From assembly GCF_902705855.1 (NCBI RefSeq), contig NZ_CACSIJ010000012.1:60-36151 (forward strand): a DNA stretch of 36,092 nt, read 5' to 3'. A program made the translations under genes and the position numbers. Below, piece after piece: positions 7,887-15,904 of the stretch. The notes beneath the pieces are model-generated. The model had not been told where the DNA came from, did not search any database, and was given only the letters and a program-made list of their open reading frames with translations. This DNA comes from Zhongshania aliphaticivorans (GTDB lineage: Bacteria; Pseudomonadota; Gammaproteobacteria; Pseudomonadales; Spongiibacteraceae). The stretch's first letter is position 1; each line of letters starts with the position of its first letter.

Positions 7887-9504
7887 TTTCTTCTGCCACC
7901 CATTTTTTCATTACTTGAGCAACTCGTTGCGGATTCTCGTCCACCACTGAGCGCACCTCGGTCATCTTGTCTTCAAAACCCATACGTCCGGCCATTGGCG
8001 GTGCACCTAGCGCCGCAATAGCTGGGTGTAAGACCTCGCCACTCACTCCGTCTGTACTACCATCAGGCAGCGCACGTGGCGCTGCCTGCGCGCCATTAAC
8101 TTGAGCTTGCATTAGGCTGCGCATGCCTGGGCGCAAAATCGCAAAAATAATAAATAACACCCCAATTCCAACCAGAGATTGCTTAACCAAATTTGCAAAC
8201 CACGGTAGCTCCCAGAATGCAGGTTCGCTCATGTCCATCTCGGCACTTTCTACCGGTCTGAAATCGGCAGATACCACGGTGACTCGATCACCGCGCGCCG
8301 CGTCAAAACCAATCGCATCACGTACTAACAAATTCAATTTCTCAAGCTCTACCGGCGACACCTCGACAGTGGCAGCGTTACCCTGTTCATCGGTACGTTG
8401 ACGATTAGCCACGACAACAGCGACCGAGAGACGACGCACCATACCCGTCGGTGTAGATGAGTGATTTAAGATCCGCTCTATCTCATAATTACGCACAATA
8501 GATCGATTGCCAGCTTCTGTTTTGGCGTCTTCCGTCGTGGCGGCAGCACCTGGCGGCTGATTACTTAAGGCACCCGGAATACCGCTGGCATTGGCATTTA
8601 CATTGCCTCCGGTCTGCTCATTTATTTGCTCGCTGCGTACAACCTTGCTGTCTGGACTCCAGCTTTCACGACTTTCTTCTACACTCGAAAAATCGATGTC
8701 CGCCGCAACTTTAACTCGGACCTGCCCCGCATCTGCTAAGGGCCCAAGTAATTCCTCAATACTTTGTTGATATGACTCTTCGATACGTTGACGATACGTA
8801 AATTGGCGAGAACTAAGGCCTAAATCATCCTTCTCACCTTGATACGACAACTGCTGCCCCTGTTGGTCAACCACCGTGACTTGCTCCGGCGCTAAACCGC
8901 TAATACTAGACGCGACCAAATTCACAATCGCACCAACGTTTTGCTTATCAATTACGCTACCAGGAAAAACATCCAACATAATTGATGCACTGGCAGCCTT
9001 GCGGTCACGCACAAATACCGATTGTTTAGGAATCGCCAAGTGAACTCGGGCTTTGCGAACTTGATGCATACTTTCAATTGTTCGTGCTAGCTCTTGCTCT
9101 AAGGCATAGTGAAATTTCTTAGACTGCATGAATTCACTCACGCCAAAACCTTGCTCCTGCTCTAACATCGCCATACCTGAACCGTCACGCATCACCCCCT
9201 GACCGGCCAGTTTTATGCGGGCATCGTGCAGTTGCTTTGATGGCACCATGATAGAGCCAGTACTGTCTTGAATCTTATAAGGGATACCCGCAGCGGTAAG
9301 TGCGTCCACTACACCGGCTGCGCGCTGCGGTTCCACATTGGCGTATAAGGTACGGAAGTCGCTACCTTGCGACCACATCACTGCTGCGACACCTACGGCA
9401 ACACTCGCCGCGATTCCCACCAGTATCAACAATTGACGTAGTACATCGTTACTCGCCAGCTGAGCCAATAAATTGGCGGTCGGATTTGCTTTGGTTTCAG
9501 CCAT
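7873..9504 (-). CDS. fliF: FliF, flagellar MS-ring protein
   Basis: FliF builds the membrane-embedded MS ring that nucleates the basal body. The 543-aa protein has an N-terminal membrane segment (residues about 23-45, LLILVGIAASVAVGVAAVMW), the YscJ/FliF ring-building domain with LARTIESMHQVRKARVHLAI and PKQSVFVRDRK, a second ring domain, and a second membrane segment near 433-457 (VGIGVLFIIFAIL). The C-terminal FliG-binding tail is at about 510-543. ATG 9504 has GGAG seven bases upstream. It begins 39 bases after fliE and overlaps fliG. Confidence 0.98.
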   Translation of the reverse strand: MAETKANPTANLLAQLASNDVLRQLLILVGIAASVAVGVAAVMWSQGSDFRTLYANVEPQRAAGVVDALTAAGIPYKIQDSTGSIMVPSKQLHDARIKLAGQGVMRDGSGMAMLEQEQGFGVSEFMQSKKFHYALEQELARTIESMHQVRKARVHLAIPKQSVFVRDRKAASASIMLDVFPGSVIDKQNVGAIVNLVASSISGLAPEQVTVVDQQGQQLSYQGEKDDLGLSSRQFTYRQRIEESYQQSIEELLGPLADAGQVRVKVAADIDFSSVEESRESWSPDSKVVRSEQINEQTGGNVNANASGIPGALSNQPPGAAATTEDAKTEAGNRSIVRNYEIERILNHSSTPTGMVRRLSVAVVVANRQRTDEQGNAATVEVSPVELEKLNLLVRDAIGFDAARGDRVTVVSADFRPVESAEMDMSEPAFWELPWFANLVKQSLVGIGVLFIIFAILRPGMRSLMQAQVNGAQAAPRALPDGSTDGVSGEVLHPAIAALGAPPMAGRMGFEDKMTEVRSVVDENPQRVAQVMKKWVAEENGKS

Positions 9505-9543
9505 GATGATTCTCCGGCATTTCTCTTACGCTAATCGCTGCCA

Positions 9544-9894
9544 TTACATCGACATCCTCATCACTTCTTGATAGGCATCCACAAACTTATTCCGCACTTC
9601 TACCATGGCTTTAAAACTAACTTCAGACTTTTGCAGATTAACCATCACCTGCGTCAAACTAACGTTGTCATCACCACGTTCGAACGCTGCCGACATGGCA
9701 CCTGCATTTTTCTGAGTTTCATTAACCGCATCAATAGACTGCTTAAGCATCGAACCAAAATCGACTTTCGGCGTAGCACCAACATTAATTGCGCCAAGGC
9801 TATTAACATCGCCTTCTGGCCGTGCAATCGCCGTCTGGTCGCGGAGCGAGCGAATTTGGGTGAGAATCTGATCTACTTTCATATCCGACATCAT
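9544..9894 (-). CDS. fliE: FliE, MS ring-rod junction protein
   Basis: FliE is the first exported rod component and the adaptor between the FliF ring and the rod. The 116-aa size fits, and the C-terminal half carries the conserved pattern VNLQKSEVSFKAMVEVRNKF followed by VDAYQEVMRM. The start ATG 9894 has AAGGAG six bases upstream, and that ribosome site abuts the fleR stop codon (TAAGGAG). fliE therefore very probably shares the fleR transcript, starting only 8 bases after it. In many relatives fliE has its own sigma-54 promoter; none was seen in the tiny gap. Confidence 0.97.
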   Translation of the reverse strand: MMSDMKVDQILTQIRSLRDQTAIARPEGDVNSLGAINVGATPKVDFGSMLKQSIDAVNETQKNAGAMSAAFERGDDNVSLTQVMVNLQKSEVSFKAMVEVRNKFVDAYQEVMRMSM

Positions 9895-9902
9895 TCGTCT
9901 CC

Positions 9903-10901
9903 TTAACCTGCGATATAACTTTGTTCACGTAGACGCGCCAATTTGTAACGCAAAGTACGTGGACTAATACCGAGGATTTCGGCTGCTTCTTTTTTCGACC
10001 GACCAGCTCTAAGTGCATCGCTGATCACTCGACGCTCCTGATCTCGCATATAACCATTAAGCACACCACTACTGTCAGTAGAGATATGATCTTCAACGCT
10101 AGATCGTGGCGCGTCCATGCTATAGCACTCGTCATAATCACTGATAAAACTCAAGCCGGTTTCAAACTGAATATCGCGATCAGTAATGTGGTCTTGCTGA
10201 CGAAGTATCAACGCGCGCTGAATCACATTATCTAGCTCTCGTACATTACCTGGCCACGCGTAGCCGAGCAGCTTATTCACGGCGTCTTCGCTTAACATCG
10301 CAGCGGGATCGATCACACTACTGTCGCGACTTAGAAAATACTGCGCCAAGGGAATAATATCGCCACGACGATCCGCAAGACTGGGAATAAACAAGGGGAA
10401 AACATTCAAACGGTAAAACAAATCTTCGCGGAAATCGCCGTCACGTACCGCAGCGCGAACATCGCGATTACTGGTAGCAATTACCCGGACATCCAGTTTC
10501 AATGTCTTGCGACTACCCAAGCGCTCCAATTCACGCTCTTGCAATACTCGCAACAATTTACTTTGCAGACCAAGATCCATCTCAGAAATTTCGTCTAGTA
10601 ATAAGGTGCCGCCCTGCGCCTGTTCAAACTTACCCGTATGACTATTAATAGCGCCGGTAAACGCACCCTTCTCATAACCAAACAACATTGCCTCTAGCAT
10701 GTTTTCTGGAATAGCAGCACAGTTCAGGGCAATGAATGGCCCATCAGCTCGACTTGACTCTGCATGAATATAACGAGCGTACACCTCTTTACCTGCGCCG
10801 CTTTTACCACTAATCAATACTGTGGCCTCGGTCTTTGCCACTCGAGCGGCTAATTCCCTAACCGATTTCGATGCCTTATCAGCCACTATCAAATCAGCCA
10901 T
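9903..10901 (-). CDS. fleR: FleR/FlrC-type sigma-54 activator lacking a receiver domain
   Basis: This is the class III flagellar activator of sigma-54 promoters (332 aa). Walker A is GKSGAGKE (32-39), the sigma-54 contact loop GAFTGA is at 79-84, and Walker B GGTLLLDE is at 97-104. The C-terminal Fis-type helix-turn-helix includes [20 protein letters not shown]. The match to Pseudomonas FleR is clear across the AAA+ core (for example [16 protein letters not shown]). Known FleR/FlrC proteins carry an N-terminal receiver phosphorylated by FleS/FlrB. Here only about 31 residues precede Walker A, so phosphorylation control is absent. ATG 10901 is chosen for its strong GGAGG eight bases upstream. 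Longer in-frame readings lack a ribosome site and are not receiver-like. The start overlaps the stop of the 58-aa ORF. Confidence 0.93.
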   Translation of the reverse strand: MADLIVADKASKSVRELAARVAKTEATVLISGKSGAGKEVYARYIHAESSRADGPFIALNCAAIPENMLEAMLFGYEKGAFTGAINSHTGKFEQAQGGTLLLDEISEMDLGLQSKLLRVLQERELERLGSRKTLKLDVRVIATSNRDVRAAVRDGDFREDLFYRLNVFPLFIPSLADRRGDIIPLAQYFLSRDSSVIDPAAMLSEDAVNKLLGYAWPGNVRELDNVIQRALILRQQDHITDRDIQFETGLSFISDYDECYSMDAPRSSVEDHISTDSSGVLNGYMRDQERRVISDALRAGRSKKEAAEILGISPRTLRYKLARLREQSYIAG

Positions 10902-11070
10902 TTTTACGACCTCCAACAACCACAACATTATTCGCAGCCATACTCTTTGCGACCAATAGTTCGGCAGATAGCCGTTGTGTGGCATAAATTACTTCTTGAT
11001 GACAGAGATCTAAATAGCGACTACTTAAAGCCGCATCAAAATTACCGTTCTTGTTGTTGTCTCTGTTCAT
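10894..11070 (-). CDS. 58-aa small protein in the fleS position, coupled to fleR
   Basis: A short frame from ATG 11070 to TGA 10894-10896 encodes 58 residues: [20 protein letters not shown], then a helical middle ([20 protein letters not shown]) and an end [10 protein letters not shown]. Its stop overlaps the fleR start by eight bases (ATGGCTGA), and the fleR ribosome site lies inside it, so the two are probably translationally coupled. It sits downstream of a good sigma-54 promoter (11107-11122) with an AAGAG-type ribosome site. It occupies the exact slot of the histidine kinase gene fleS in Pseudomonas order. I recognise no family. It could be a small regulator of FleR, a leader peptide, or a leftover of an ancestral gene. 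The coding call rests on context, not homology. Confidence 0.6.
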   Translation of the reverse strand: MNRDNNKNGNFDAALSSRYLDLCHQEVIYATQRLSAELLVAKSMAANNVVVVGGRKNG

Positions 11071-11106
11071 AACCGTAGACTCTTAATTATTACCTACGAA
11101 CAGTAA

Positions 11107-11122
11107 AGCAATCGCCATGCCA
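11107..11122 (-). promoter_or_regulatory. Sigma-54 promoter for the small ORF-fleR-fliE operon
   Basis: Read on the minus strand, the site is TGGCATGGCGATTGCT. GG (-24) and GC (-12) are separated by exactly 10 bases, with TGGCA and TTGCT matching the sigma-54 consensus. A start point near 11096 would leave a leader of about 26 bases before ATG 11070. This places fleR and fliE-fliK under a sigma-54 activator, presumably the FleQ-type protein encoded just upstream. Confidence 0.82.
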
Positions 11123-11413
11123 TTAAAAATAACCCTTAAAATACAACACCTTACAAAACAAAAAAGATGTTATGACGGTTTTTTGGCGGGTGTATTTTTA
11201 GAGATTTATAAATTCTGAAAATAATATTTTTTTCTTATACAAAATAATGATATTAATTTTAATACGCGAAGAATTCTGCAAACAGTTTTTGCATACCGTA
11301 GAATTATGCGTATAAAATTACGAAAATAAGGTAAGAGAAGAAATTACGTCTGCTTTGCACAAAGCGTCTATATTTGGCTAAGGGTTATTATTATTTTAAT
11401 TGGCTTACTAGTA
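11123..11413. other. AT-rich intergenic region between fleQ and the fleR operon
   Basis: A strongly AT-rich stretch with A and T runs, following the fleQ stop at 11414. It contains the nested palindrome at 11262-11313 and a small palindrome GCTTTGCACAAAGC at 11352-11365. No reading frame of note was seen. It probably holds the fleQ transcript end and regulatory sequence upstream of the sigma-54 promoter, such as an activator or IHF/H-NS site. The roles are inferred. Confidence 0.45.
11262..11313. promoter_or_regulatory. Nested palindrome upstream of the fleR operon
   Basis: Three concentric inverted repeats share one centre region: ATACGC (11262-11267) with GCGTAT (11308-11313), AATTC (11272-11276) with GAATT (11301-11305), and TGCAAA (11277-11282) with TTTGCA (11288-11293). 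A 7-base bulge, TACCGTA, interrupts the right arm. It lies about 140 bases upstream of the sigma-54 -24 element, a usual distance for enhancer-binding proteins. A fleQ transcript terminator or an RNA structure is also possible. Confidence 0.45.
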
Positions 11414-12511
11414 TTACAATACGCCAAGCTTCTTCATTTTTTCTGCCAATGTTGTACGTTGCAATCCGAGCAACTGGGCCGCGCGGGTTATTACCCCATC
11501 TTCTTTGCGAAGTGCTTCAGAAATAAACCACTGTTCAATATCTTGCAGATACGATTTCAAATCGATGCCGTCTGCGGGGAGTGGTGGCTTGCCATTGCTA
11601 GACTCGACCGAAAATACCACCTCAGAGTCTTCTTCATGAGAAGGACGGGCTAGTAATGAGGTCATCAGTGCATCTTGATCTTCACGCTCTTCGTCGGCAT
11701 CGAGATCAACTACACCCATAGTGCGAAATTGTTTCGGCAGATCATTCATACTCACCAGCTTACCGCTATGAGTAATAGCGAGGCGCTCCATCAAGTTTTC
11801 AAGTTCGCGAATATTACCCGGCCAACCGTAAAGCTTTAAGGCCCGCATAGCGCTGGCAGAAAAACGTGGCGTGCGCATACCTTTGGCTTCAAGCTTTTCC
11901 ATAAAGATCGACATCAAGGTCGCCACATCTTCCGTGTGCTCACGTAGCGCTGGAACTTCGATAGGAAATACATCTAGGCGATAAAATAGATCTTCGCGGA
12001 AAGTACCCTCTTTAACCATTTCTTCAAGATTGCGATGCGTTGCCGCCAATATGCGAACATTGCAACGTTTTGTCTCGTTACTGCCAACACGTTCAAAACA
12101 ACGCTCTTGTAAGACTCGCAACAATTTAACCTGCATCGGCAAACTCATATCGCCGATTTCGTCTAAAAATAAGGTACCGCCTTCAGCCAATTCAAAGCGC
12201 CCCTGACGGGTCGCAATAGCCCCGGTAAACGCGCCTTTCTCATGGCCAAACAGCTCGCTCTCAAGTAGATCGGCAGGAATGGCACCGCAGTTCACGGGAA
12301 CAAAGGCTTTGGTAGCACGTGGCGATGAGTCGTGAATACGGCGGGCCACAACCTCTTTACCACTACCAGATTCACCGCGAATAAGCACTAAGGTGTCGAA
12401 TGTCGATACCTGAGAAATCAATTCATCAAGATCGCGCATCGCTGGTGACTCCATCGTCTTCTTGGCAATCAGATCGTAACCATCAGAGATCAATTTATTA
12501 TTCTGCTGCAT
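11414..12511 (-). CDS. fleQ: FleQ/FlrA-type sigma-54 master activator lacking its N-terminal domain
   Basis: This is the class I master regulator type (365 aa). Walker A GESGSGKE is at 46-53, GAFTGA at 93-98 and Walker B GGTLFLDE at 111-118. The core (VPVNCGAIPADLLESELFGH) and the C-terminal helix-turn-helix ending LLGLQRTTLAEKMKKLGVL closely resemble FleQ. Pseudomonas FleQ is about 490 aa with an N-terminal FleQ domain. Here an in-frame TGA sits 18 bases before ATG 12511, and only 254 bases separate it from fliT, so the domain is truly absent. The LFRS motif that binds c-di-GMP before Walker A in FleQ is not visible (YDLIAKKTMES instead). The ribosome site is weak. It probably activates the flgB, flgA and fleR sigma-54 promoters. 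Confidence 0.9.
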   Translation of the reverse strand: MQQNNKLISDGYDLIAKKTMESPAMRDLDELISQVSTFDTLVLIRGESGSGKEVVARRIHDSSPRATKAFVPVNCGAIPADLLESELFGHEKGAFTGAIATRQGRFELAEGGTLFLDEIGDMSLPMQVKLLRVLQERCFERVGSNETKRCNVRILAATHRNLEEMVKEGTFREDLFYRLDVFPIEVPALREHTEDVATLMSIFMEKLEAKGMRTPRFSASAMRALKLYGWPGNIRELENLMERLAITHSGKLVSMNDLPKQFRTMGVVDLDADEEREDQDALMTSLLARPSHEEDSEVVFSVESSNGKPPLPADGIDLKSYLQDIEQWFISEALRKEDGVITRAAQLLGLQRTTLAEKMKKLGVL

Positions 12512-12765
12512 TGAAGGTCCACTCGTTCAATGAAAATAGCACCCGAAACGTCTGTAAATGGGGCTCGAAACAATGCGTAAAGTGATGAATGCATTGCCAG
12601 TGCTGCTATGATGCAAAAAAAATGGCGGTGATGGGTATACGGGAATGTCCTAGGTTACTATTTTTCAGCAAGAAGATCGTGCAGGGGAATGTAGCGGAGA
12701 TGAGGCCATTTACTCATGGCATACAGCCTACTTATCGATAAACGCAATACATGCGTGGGAATGTT

Positions 12766-13113
12766 TTACACCGAGCTGTTGCTTAAATAGCGATCTACAT
12801 TGCGAATATTACGGCAAGACTGATTCGCTTCCTGCGACAAGGTGCCACGCTGGCGATACAACATGTCGGTCACGTCTTTATCTACCAGCAGCATGCTCTC
12901 AATTGCACTAGCAACGGCACTACTCTCAGCCGGACTGCAGGGCATTGCAAAAAATTTATCAATCATTGAACGGCGACGACGCTGCTCGCTAAGCGCCCCA
13001 GCCCAATCGTTTTGTTCAGCCAGCTCACGAATCTGCTCAGTAAGCATAAGCAAGGCCTGCAAACTCTGCTGCCTGACAGTAAGTGCGGTCGAGATATTTT
13101 CAATATTATTCAT
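12766..13113 (-). CDS. fliT: FliT-like flagellar chaperone
   Basis: A 115-aa, mostly helical protein directly after fliS, in the position of fliT, whose product is the export chaperone of the cap protein FliD. Features are a helical N-terminus (LQALLMLTEQIRELAEQNDW), the ERR/QRRRRSMIDKFF-type turn found in FliT proteins, and a helical C-terminus. FliT sequences diverge strongly, so the call rests on size, fold character and position. Start ATG 13113 has AAAGGTGG four to eight bases upstream. A TTG 30 bases earlier is rejected. It is followed by 254 bases without a gene before fleQ. Confidence 0.75.
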   Translation of the reverse strand: MNNIENISTALTVRQQSLQALLMLTEQIRELAEQNDWAGALSEQRRRRSMIDKFFAMPCSPAESSAVASAIESMLLVDKDVTDMLYRQRGTLSQEANQSCRNIRNVDRYLSNSSV

Positions 13114-13191
13114 TATCCACCTTTGAAGTTGCTCCACCCGCAACCTGCGCGCCGCAGGCAGAGCAAAACTGAATCCAGCACAACGCCATTC

Positions 13192-13629
13192 TTACATCGT
13201 TAATGAAGCCAAACCGTTACTCATCGCTTTCTCACTCTGAAGACCATCAGGTATCGCATCCCATGCTTCTTTTAGCTCGCGCAATAGTGATGAAACCTCA
13301 TCTATACCGGCAATATCATTATTTATGTTTGCCAGTAAAAGACGCCGATTCATATAATCATACAAGTTTTCTAGGTTATCACTCATTGCGGGATCAATAT
13401 TGTGATCTAAACTCATCCGCAAACCATCAATTATCGACATTGTTCTATTTACCGCGTTAACCTTTTGCGGCACATCACGGCGTTGCATATGCCCCTTAGC
13501 GATTGCGAGACGATCAAGCGCGCCATCCATTAAAAGCTGAATTAAGCGGTGTGGACTCGCCGCCGACACCATAGATTGTGCACCTACTGATGCATATGCT
13601 TGAGTCGCCCTACCTGCTGAATAGCTCAT
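13192..13629 (-). CDS. fliS: FliS, flagellin export chaperone
   Basis: FliS binds the C-terminal helix of flagellin in the cytoplasm and prevents early polymerisation. The 145-aa protein shows the family layout: AYASVGAQSMVSAASPHRLI with the conserved PHRLIQLLMDGALDRL, and later NLENLYDYMNRRLLLANIN, the LYDYMNRRL motif being diagnostic. ATG 13629 has AGAGGA six bases upstream. A 7-bp hairpin sits just before that ribosome site. It lies between fliD and fliT, the usual order of the filament-assembly block. Confidence 0.96.
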   Translation of the reverse strand: MSYSAGRATQAYASVGAQSMVSAASPHRLIQLLMDGALDRLAIAKGHMQRRDVPQKVNAVNRTMSIIDGLRMSLDHNIDPAMSDNLENLYDYMNRRLLLANINNDIAGIDEVSSLLRELKEAWDAIPDGLQSEKAMSNGLASLTM

Positions 13630-13642
13630 ATTATTTCCTCTT

Positions 13643-13662
13643 GATAAGCCCCTTTGCTTATC
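13643..13662 (-). promoter_or_regulatory. Hairpin in the fliS leader
   Basis: GATAAGC (13643-13649) and GCTTATC (13656-13662) form a perfect 7-bp stem with a 6-base loop, ending about five bases upstream of the fliS ribosome site. It could modulate fliS translation or mark the 3' end of a processed fliD message. No long T tract follows. Confidence 0.4.
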
Positions 13663-13732
13663 CTAATTGACGACTTTTCGGCGTTTTTCTTTAGCGTTTT
13701 ATCCGCGTACTTATACGTATATAGCCGTGAAA

Positions 13733-15130
13733 TTAAGAATCTTTATAAACTGAACCAGGTAAGTTGGCTAACTGCTGACTAAGAAAATCACCCGTGGCAT
13801 TTAACTGGCCCAGCAAACTATCTAAGGCACTAAACTGAGCTTGATATCGCGCCTCAATACTCGCAATTCGCAAATCTAAGGCTTCACGCTGGCTGGCAAT
13901 ACGATCCACCTGACTCGACAAACCATCGGTACGATTTGCTAATACCCCATTACTACTTGTGAGATCGCCGATCAGGGTGTCTAGGCGAGTGGCATAGCCG
14001 TTCTCTCCAGAAAAAATTCCGCTTAGATCCTCAAAATCCGAATCGATAATGTCATCCAATTTACTCGAATCAATGACTAGCTTACCTTTATCACCCGTCG
14101 TCACACCAATTTCAGCTAGAGAAGCTAGCTCACTACCCAAACCACCAACAATCGTCCCCATTTCTTGGCGCAAACGGTTTGCAACACTTCGCATCGCAGA
14201 GTCGCCCTGAAGCAAACCCGCTGTATTTGCCTCGGGGTCATAAGCAGTCAAATCGTTAATCGTGGTCATTAGGGAGTTGTAGTTCTTCACAAAACTTTCA
14301 ACTGCTTTTTTAACGACCCCAGTATCTTGGGTGATATTTAAGCTAAATACATCACCTGGTGATGCCTTAAGTAAGTTAAACGAGACGCCCTCAATCATAT
14401 CGTCAACTTTATTGGTTGAACTAGTTTGAGTGAAACCATCCACAATCACTATTGAGTCCAAAGCCTCGGTCTTTTCCACCATACTACTCAGCTGATTTTC
14501 CAATCCGGTATCAAAGGCTAGCTGACTAAGGTTACCCGATGCACCATTAACGACGCTGATGTTAATGGCATTTTCGACACCCGTCTCCGTTGCAGAAAAC
14601 ACCAAATGAGCACCATCTTGATCATTAACAATAGAGGCACTGACACCACTATTATCCTCTGCCGAATTAATGGCATCTCGTATAGCTATTAAGGAGTCTT
14701 CGCCTTCAGCAAGGGTGATAGAAAACGCCTCGCCATTCACGCTCACCGTCAGTTCACCACTCCCGACACTGGTATCACTGTCTGCATATGCTTGAGACGC
14801 AATTTTATGGCCAGACGCAAGCTGCTCGACCTGAACAGAATAGCTCCCTGCAGAAGCACTCGTTGTAGAGCTAGCGGAAAATATGGTGGAATCGGATACC
14901 GTCGTCGTATGTTTAGAAAATGTATCTGCATTCTTGAGCGTACTAAGGCTAGACTGAAAATTAGTTAACGAGGATTTCAGTGATCCAAATGCAGAAAGCC
15001 TCGCCTGAATAAGCGATTCTTTAGAATTTAATCGCGTTTCCACGGGGCTGCGTTCGGCGGCAACCAATTGCGACACGATACTATTAATATCAAGCCCAGA
15101 ACCAATTCCTGACGCGGTTACAGATGCCAT
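13733..15130 (-). CDS. fliD: FliD, filament cap protein (HAP2)
   Basis: FliD forms the pentameric cap at the filament tip that inserts flagellin subunits. The 465-aa protein has the standard N-terminus GIGSGLDINSIVSQLVAAER, a central variable region with Ser/Thr/Asp-rich beta segments, and the C-terminal coiled region VDRIASQREALDLRIASIEA followed by RYQAQFSALDSLLGQLNATG, matching FliD_C. ATG 15130 is preceded by AGGGA. The gene lies between flaG and fliS as in Pseudomonas. No distinct promoter was found in the 150-base gap from flaG. Confidence 0.97.
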   Translation of the reverse strand: MASVTASGIGSGLDINSIVSQLVAAERSPVETRLNSKESLIQARLSAFGSLKSSLTNFQSSLSTLKNADTFSKHTTTVSDSTIFSASSTTSASAGSYSVQVEQLASGHKIASQAYADSDTSVGSGELTVSVNGEAFSITLAEGEDSLIAIRDAINSAEDNSGVSASIVNDQDGAHLVFSATETGVENAINISVVNGASGNLSQLAFDTGLENQLSSMVEKTEALDSIVIVDGFTQTSSTNKVDDMIEGVSFNLLKASPGDVFSLNITQDTGVVKKAVESFVKNYNSLMTTINDLTAYDPEANTAGLLQGDSAMRSVANRLRQEMGTIVGGLGSELASLAEIGVTTGDKGKLVIDSSKLDDIIDSDFEDLSGIFSGENGYATRLDTLIGDLTSSNGVLANRTDGLSSQVDRIASQREALDLRIASIEARYQAQFSALDSLLGQLNATGDFLSQQLANLPGSVYKDS

Positions 15131-15280
15131 ATCAATTCCCTAGCGCTACAGCAGCAATAAGATTTAACCTCTTTTACTACGCAGCCGGTTAAAATATAAA
15201 ACGTATCAATTAAGAGCCAAAAATACTATTTTTGATAACAAGCTCTGCCTATTCTCACAACAATGCAGGTATCGCGCCAA

Positions 15281-15766
15281 TTAGGCTTGATCCTCAATCA
15301 AACTGCCGGTTCCTTCAATAAAGACCCGCGCAATATTCAATAATTCTTCTGGTGGTATTTGTCTAATCACCTCGCCTGACTCAGCGTGAATGACTTTTAA
15401 AACAGTTCGTCCCGTGTCTTCATCCACCGAAAACTCAAGGTCTCGCTCACGATCTTTAAGTATTTCATTTAGTTTTGCGACGGCTTGTTCGGTGCGCTCA
15501 ATATTCCCTGGCGTACCCAGTTCAGTAACCAATGCAGCAGCAAGTCGGCTTAATTCGCTACCGGAACTCGGTTTCGAAAACTGCACCGCGCTTACTTTTT
15601 GATCTAACGACACCGGCAATCTCGCGGCATAATTCGTCTGCTGAGGCAAGGCATTGCCGGTCGCAGAACCAGCAGCCAACGCCTGACCATGAATGCCGCT
15701 TACTGTTCCGACAACGGTCTTAGCAAGACCCCCGGCAGATGTCTGTACGTTTACATTTATGTCCAT
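15281..15766 (-). CDS. flaG: FlaG family protein
   Basis: FlaG proteins lie next to flagellin in polar-flagellum clusters and affect filament length; the biochemical role is not settled. The 161-aa protein has a disordered N-terminal half and a conserved C-terminal domain, DLEFSVDEDTGRTVLKVIHA then GEVIRQIPPEELLNIARVF, which is the family signature. It starts at ATG 15766 with an AGG-type ribosome site. It follows the fliC terminator, so transcription may come from read-through or from its own unrecognised promoter. Confidence 0.95.
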   Translation of the reverse strand: MDINVNVQTSAGGLAKTVVGTVSGIHGQALAAGSATGNALPQQTNYAARLPVSLDQKVSAVQFSKPSSGSELSRLAAALVTELGTPGNIERTEQAVAKLNEILKDRERDLEFSVDEDTGRTVLKVIHAESGEVIRQIPPEELLNIARVFIEGTGSLIEDQA

Positions 15767-15812
15767 AATTCAACCTATCACCCTTTCAAACAGCCATTCG
15801 GAAAACACAAAT

Positions 15813-15828
15813 AGGGCCATTTGGCCCT
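15813..15828 (-). terminator. Second fliC terminator hairpin
   Basis: On the minus strand AGGGCC and GGCCCT form a 6-bp GC-rich stem with a 4-base loop, followed by TATTTGTGTTTT, a T-rich tail. It lies 31 bases past the larger hairpin and upstream of flaG. Together they look like a tandem terminator after fliC. Confidence 0.6.
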
Positions 15829-15858
15829 TAAGTCTCTCCCTTTAACTCCCTTTTAGGG

Positions 15859-15896
15859 CCGAATAATCCTGCGCCCTAAAGCGCAGGATTATTCGG
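15859..15896 (-). terminator. Strong hairpin after fliC
   Basis: A 16-bp perfect stem (15859-15874 with 15881-15896) with a 6-base loop CCTAAA lies 8 bases beyond the fliC stop. In the fliC direction no pure T tract follows directly, so it may act mainly as a 3' stabilising structure or with the second hairpin at 15813-15828. Strong 3' structures are usual after highly expressed flagellin genes. Confidence 0.8.
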
Positions 15897-15904
15897 GTTT
15901 TAGC

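Noticed and set aside
10902-10985. 28-codon extension of fleR to position 10985
   Set aside because: It lies inside the overlapping small ORF, has no ribosome site, and is neither a receiver nor a recognised domain; GGAGG precedes ATG 10901.
12693-12708. Sigma-54-like site upstream of fleQ (TGGCCTCATCTCCGCT)
   Set aside because: GG-N10-GC spacing is met, but the TT of the -12 box and the CAC of the -24 box are missing; likely chance, and the master gene is normally not sigma-54 dependent.
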